Assembly: GCA_016183945.1 (NCBI GenBank)
Contig: JACPDP010000027.1
Coordinates: 1 to 9,882 of the forward strand
DNA length: 9,882 bases
Source: Magnetospirillum sp.
GTDB taxonomy: Bacteria; Pseudomonadota; Alphaproteobacteria; Rhodospirillales; Magnetospirillaceae
Direction: 5' to 3'
Every line of letters begins with the position of its first letter. The stretch's first letter is position 1. A program made the position numbers and the translations under genes. Positions 8,214-9,882 of the stretch are shown here, in pieces. Under the pieces are notes generated by a model. That model had not been told where the DNA came from, did not search any database, and saw only the letters and a program-made list of their open reading frames with translations.

Positions 8214-8827
8214 CAGGCCTTTCCCCCCCCTAAAGTCGAGTCGGCGAACGACAGCTCGGTCAGCGTGGTCGGACCGCCGACGGGGCACGAGAACTGACGA
8301 TCGATCTGCGGGCCGGGCTTCGGCGTCTCGCCGCGCTTCAGCGCCTCAAGCACCGCCTTGGTGCTGTCGGCGGTCAGGTCCTCGTAGTAATCGTCGTTGA
8401 TCTGCATCATCGGCGCGTTGACGCAGGCGCCCAGGCATTCCACCTCGGACAGGGTGAACAGCCCGTCGCCGGTGCTGTCGCCGAATCCGACCCCCAGCGC
8501 CGCCTTGGCCGAGGCCGCCACGTCGTCGGAGCCCCGCAGCCAGCACGGCAGGTTGGTGCAGACCTGGACGTGGAACTTCCCCACCGGCTGCCGGTTGTAC
8601 ATGGTGTAGAAGGTGGCGACCTCCTCCACCCGGATGGGAGCCATCGACAGCATCTCGCCGATGTATTCCATCGCGGCGCGGCTGACCCAGCCCTCCTGGC
8701 GTTGGGCCAGGTCGAGCAACGGCATCACCGCGCTCTGCTGGCGGCCATCGGGATACTTGGCGATGACCGCGCGGGCCTTGGCCATGGTCTCGTCGGTGAA
8801 GACGAATGAAGTCGGTTCGTTGCTCAT
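8213..8827 (-). CDS. nuoE: NADH-quinone oxidoreductase subunit E (NuoE)
   Basis: NuoE (24-kDa/NDUFV2 homologue) is a thioredoxin-fold [2Fe-2S] subunit holding cluster N1a, beside the FMN of NuoF. The product has 204 aa. An N-terminal helical part (1-80) includes the conserved [13 protein letters not shown] segment (67-78). The thioredoxin-like domain carries ligands C90 and C95 (VCTNLPC), C131 and C135 ([10 protein letters not shown]). The C-terminal extension after about 165 ([21 protein letters not shown]) is missing in E. coli NuoE (166 aa) but resembles the mitochondrial/alphaproteobacterial tail. The start ATG at 8827 overlaps the nuoD stop by 4 nt (ATGA); the longer open frame upstream is inside nuoD. 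The final codons, TTA GGG GGG GGA AAG GCC, contain a G8 run and a TTA codon that is rare in such G+C-rich DNA. Confidence 0.97.
   Translation of the reverse strand: MSNEPTSFVFTDETMAKARAVIAKYPDGRQQSAVMPLLDLAQRQEGWVSRAAMEYIGEMLSMAPIRVEEVATFYTMYNRQPVGKFHVQVCTNLPCWLRGSDDVAASAKAALGVGFGDSTGDGLFTLSEVECLGACVNAPMMQINDDYYEDLTADSTKAVLEALKRGETPKPGPQIDRQFSCPVGGPTTLTELSFADSTLGGGKA
8223..8230 (-). repeat. G8 mononucleotide run at the nuoE-nuoF junction
   Basis: Eight consecutive G on the minus strand, nine bases before the nuoF ATG, in the last codons of nuoE. It may add to the purine-rich ribosome-binding region of nuoF. In frame it encodes Gly-Gly-Gly. One extra G, or a -1 ribosomal slip, removes the nuoE stop and reads GKGLM straight into nuoF. 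One G fewer reads to a TAG a few codons into nuoF. Confidence 0.85.
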
Positions 8828-9882
8828 CGGTCGATCTCGCCGAAAACGATGTCGATGGAGCCGATGTTGGCGACGACGTCGGCCAGCATATGCCCCTTGC
8901 TCATGAGGTCGAGCGCCTGCAGGTGGACGTATCCCGGCGGCCGTATCTTGCAGCGGTAAGGCTTGTTGGTGCCGTCGGACACCAGATAGACGGCGAATTC
9001 GCCCTTGGGCGCCTCGACGGCGCCGTATACCTCGCCGGCGGGCACGTGGAATCCCTCGGTGAACAGCTTGAAGTGATGGATCAGCGCCTCCATGGAGCGC
9101 TTCATCTCGGTCCTGGGCGGCGGCGTGATCTTGCGATCGTCCACCTTGACCGGGCCGGCCGGCATCTGCTCGCAGCACTGCTTCATGATCTTGACGCTTT
9201 CCCGCATCTCGACCACCCGCACCAGATAGCGGTCCCAGCAATCGCCGTGCTTGCCGATCGGAATGTCGAAATCCATGCGGTCGTAGACGTCGTAGGGCTG
9301 CGACTTGCGCAGGTCCCAGGCAAAGCCGCAGGCGCGCAGGTTGGGGCCGGTGAAGCCCCAGTCCAGCGCCTGCTCGGGCGTCACCGCGCCGATATCGACG
9401 GTGCGCTGCTTGAAGATGCGGTTGTTGGTGGCCAGCGTCTCGATGTCGTCCAGCACCTTGGGGAAGGTGCCGCACCAGGCGGCGATGTCCTCGATCAGGC
9501 CCGCCGGCAGGTCCCAGGCGACGCCACCCGGGCGGTAGTAGTTGGCGTGCAGACGGGCGCCGCAGACGCGCTCGTAGAACTCCATCAGCTTCTCGCGCTC
9601 TTCGAAGCCGTAGAGCAAGGGCGTCATGCCGCCGACGTCGAAGATGAAGGCGGTGACGTTGAGCAGGTGGTTGAGGATGCGCCCGATCTCGTCGTAGAGG
9701 GTGCGGATGTACTTGGCGCGCAGGGGAATGTCGATGCCGAGCAGCTTCTCGGTGGCGAGCACGAACGCGTGCTCCTGGTTCATCGTCCCCACATAGTCGA
9801 GGCGGTCGAAATAGGGCGTCGACTGCAGGTAGGTCTTGTTCTCGATCAGCTTCTCGGTGCCGCGGTGCAACATGCCGATATG
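8824..9882 (-). CDS. nuoD: NADH-quinone oxidoreductase subunit D (NuoD), 5' end cut by window edge
   Basis: NuoD (49-kDa/NDUFS2 homologue, related to the large subunit of [NiFe] hydrogenases) forms the quinone-binding pocket with NuoB and NuoH. The last 352 codons are visible; the frame is open to base 9882. The visible part begins [20 protein letters not shown], a conserved stretch about 50-60 residues into homologues, so an ATG at 9873 is internal. [14 protein letters not shown] (27-40 of the visible part) holds the tyrosine that binds the quinone head group (Y87 in Thermus Nqo4). [13 protein letters not shown] and NYYRPGGV follow near 87-99 and 114-121. The C-terminus, [13 protein letters not shown], is the normal complex I ending, without the nickel-binding cysteines of hydrogenases. 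The quinone-site histidine and any link to nuoC are outside the window. The stop overlaps the nuoE start by 4 nt. Confidence 0.97.
   Translation of the reverse strand, partial: HIGMLHRGTEKLIENKTYLQSTPYFDRLDYVGTMNQEHAFVLATEKLLGIDIPLRAKYIRTLYDEIGRILNHLLNVTAFIFDVGGMTPLLYGFEEREKLMEFYERVCGARLHANYYRPGGVAWDLPAGLIEDIAAWCGTFPKVLDDIETLATNNRIFKQRTVDIGAVTPEQALDWGFTGPNLRACGFAWDLRKSQPYDVYDRMDFDIPIGKHGDCWDRYLVRVVEMRESVKIMKQCCEQMPAGPVKVDDRKITPPPRTEMKRSMEALIHHFKLFTEGFHVPAGEVYGAVEAPKGEFAVYLVSDGTNKPYRCKIRPPGYVHLQALDLMSKGHMLADVVANIGSIDIVFGEIDR

Noticed and set aside
6855..8297. 480-codon open frame on the plus strand opposite nuoF
   Set aside because: Composition and position match an antisense shadow of nuoF; no independent ribosome-binding site or domain was seen.
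1..9882. Search for a hidden new system: CRISPR, insertion sequence, RNA gene, riboswitch, cargo gene, internal promoter or terminator
   Set aside because: Genes are contiguous with gaps of at most 16 nt. No inverted-repeat ends, regular repeats, tRNA-like folds or hairpin plus T-run were noticed by eye.

Overview
The whole window is one stretch of a proton-pumping NADH:quinone oxidoreductase (complex I, NDH-1) operon. All ten genes lie on the minus strand. In transcription order, from the right edge to the left, they are nuoD (5' end missing), nuoE, nuoF, nuoG, nuoH, nuoI, nuoJ, nuoK, nuoL and nuoM (3' end missing). Very high G+C, the standard alphaproteobacterial gene order with separate nuoC/nuoD rather than fused nuoCD, a short (~695 aa) NuoG without the extra N7 cluster, and the NuoE and NuoI signatures all suggest an alphaproteobacterium. 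Rhodospirillales, perhaps Magnetospirillum-like, is a guess from overall protein resemblance.

Layout: nuoD, nuoE, nuoF, nuoG and nuoI (about 3306-3794 and 4826-9882) encode the hydrophilic arm. NuoE, F and G form the NADH-dehydrogenase module and carry FMN and clusters N1a, N3, N1b, N4 and N5. NuoI (N6a/N6b) and NuoD (quinone site) belong to the connecting module. nuoH, J, K, L and M encode the membrane arm: NuoH sits at the quinone site, NuoJ/K follow, and NuoL and NuoM are the antiporter-like pumping subunits. Genes overlap by 1-8 nt or are separated by at most 16 nt. There is no space for an internal promoter, terminator, RNA gene or cargo gene, and I saw none. No region longer than 300 bases lacks a gene.

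The notable departures from a textbook operon are small. (1) nuoL is broken near its 5' end: the proper ATG with a good Shine-Dalgarno lies in a different frame from the other ~600 codons, and about 26 residues of the first membrane segments appear to be missing. (2) A run of eight G residues sits at the end of nuoE immediately before nuoF, placed so that a -1 ribosomal shift or a one-base gain would fuse NuoE to NuoF. (3) NuoG ends in an unusual Cys/His-rich tail. I found no evidence of a previously undescribed system; this is a conserved respiratory operon.
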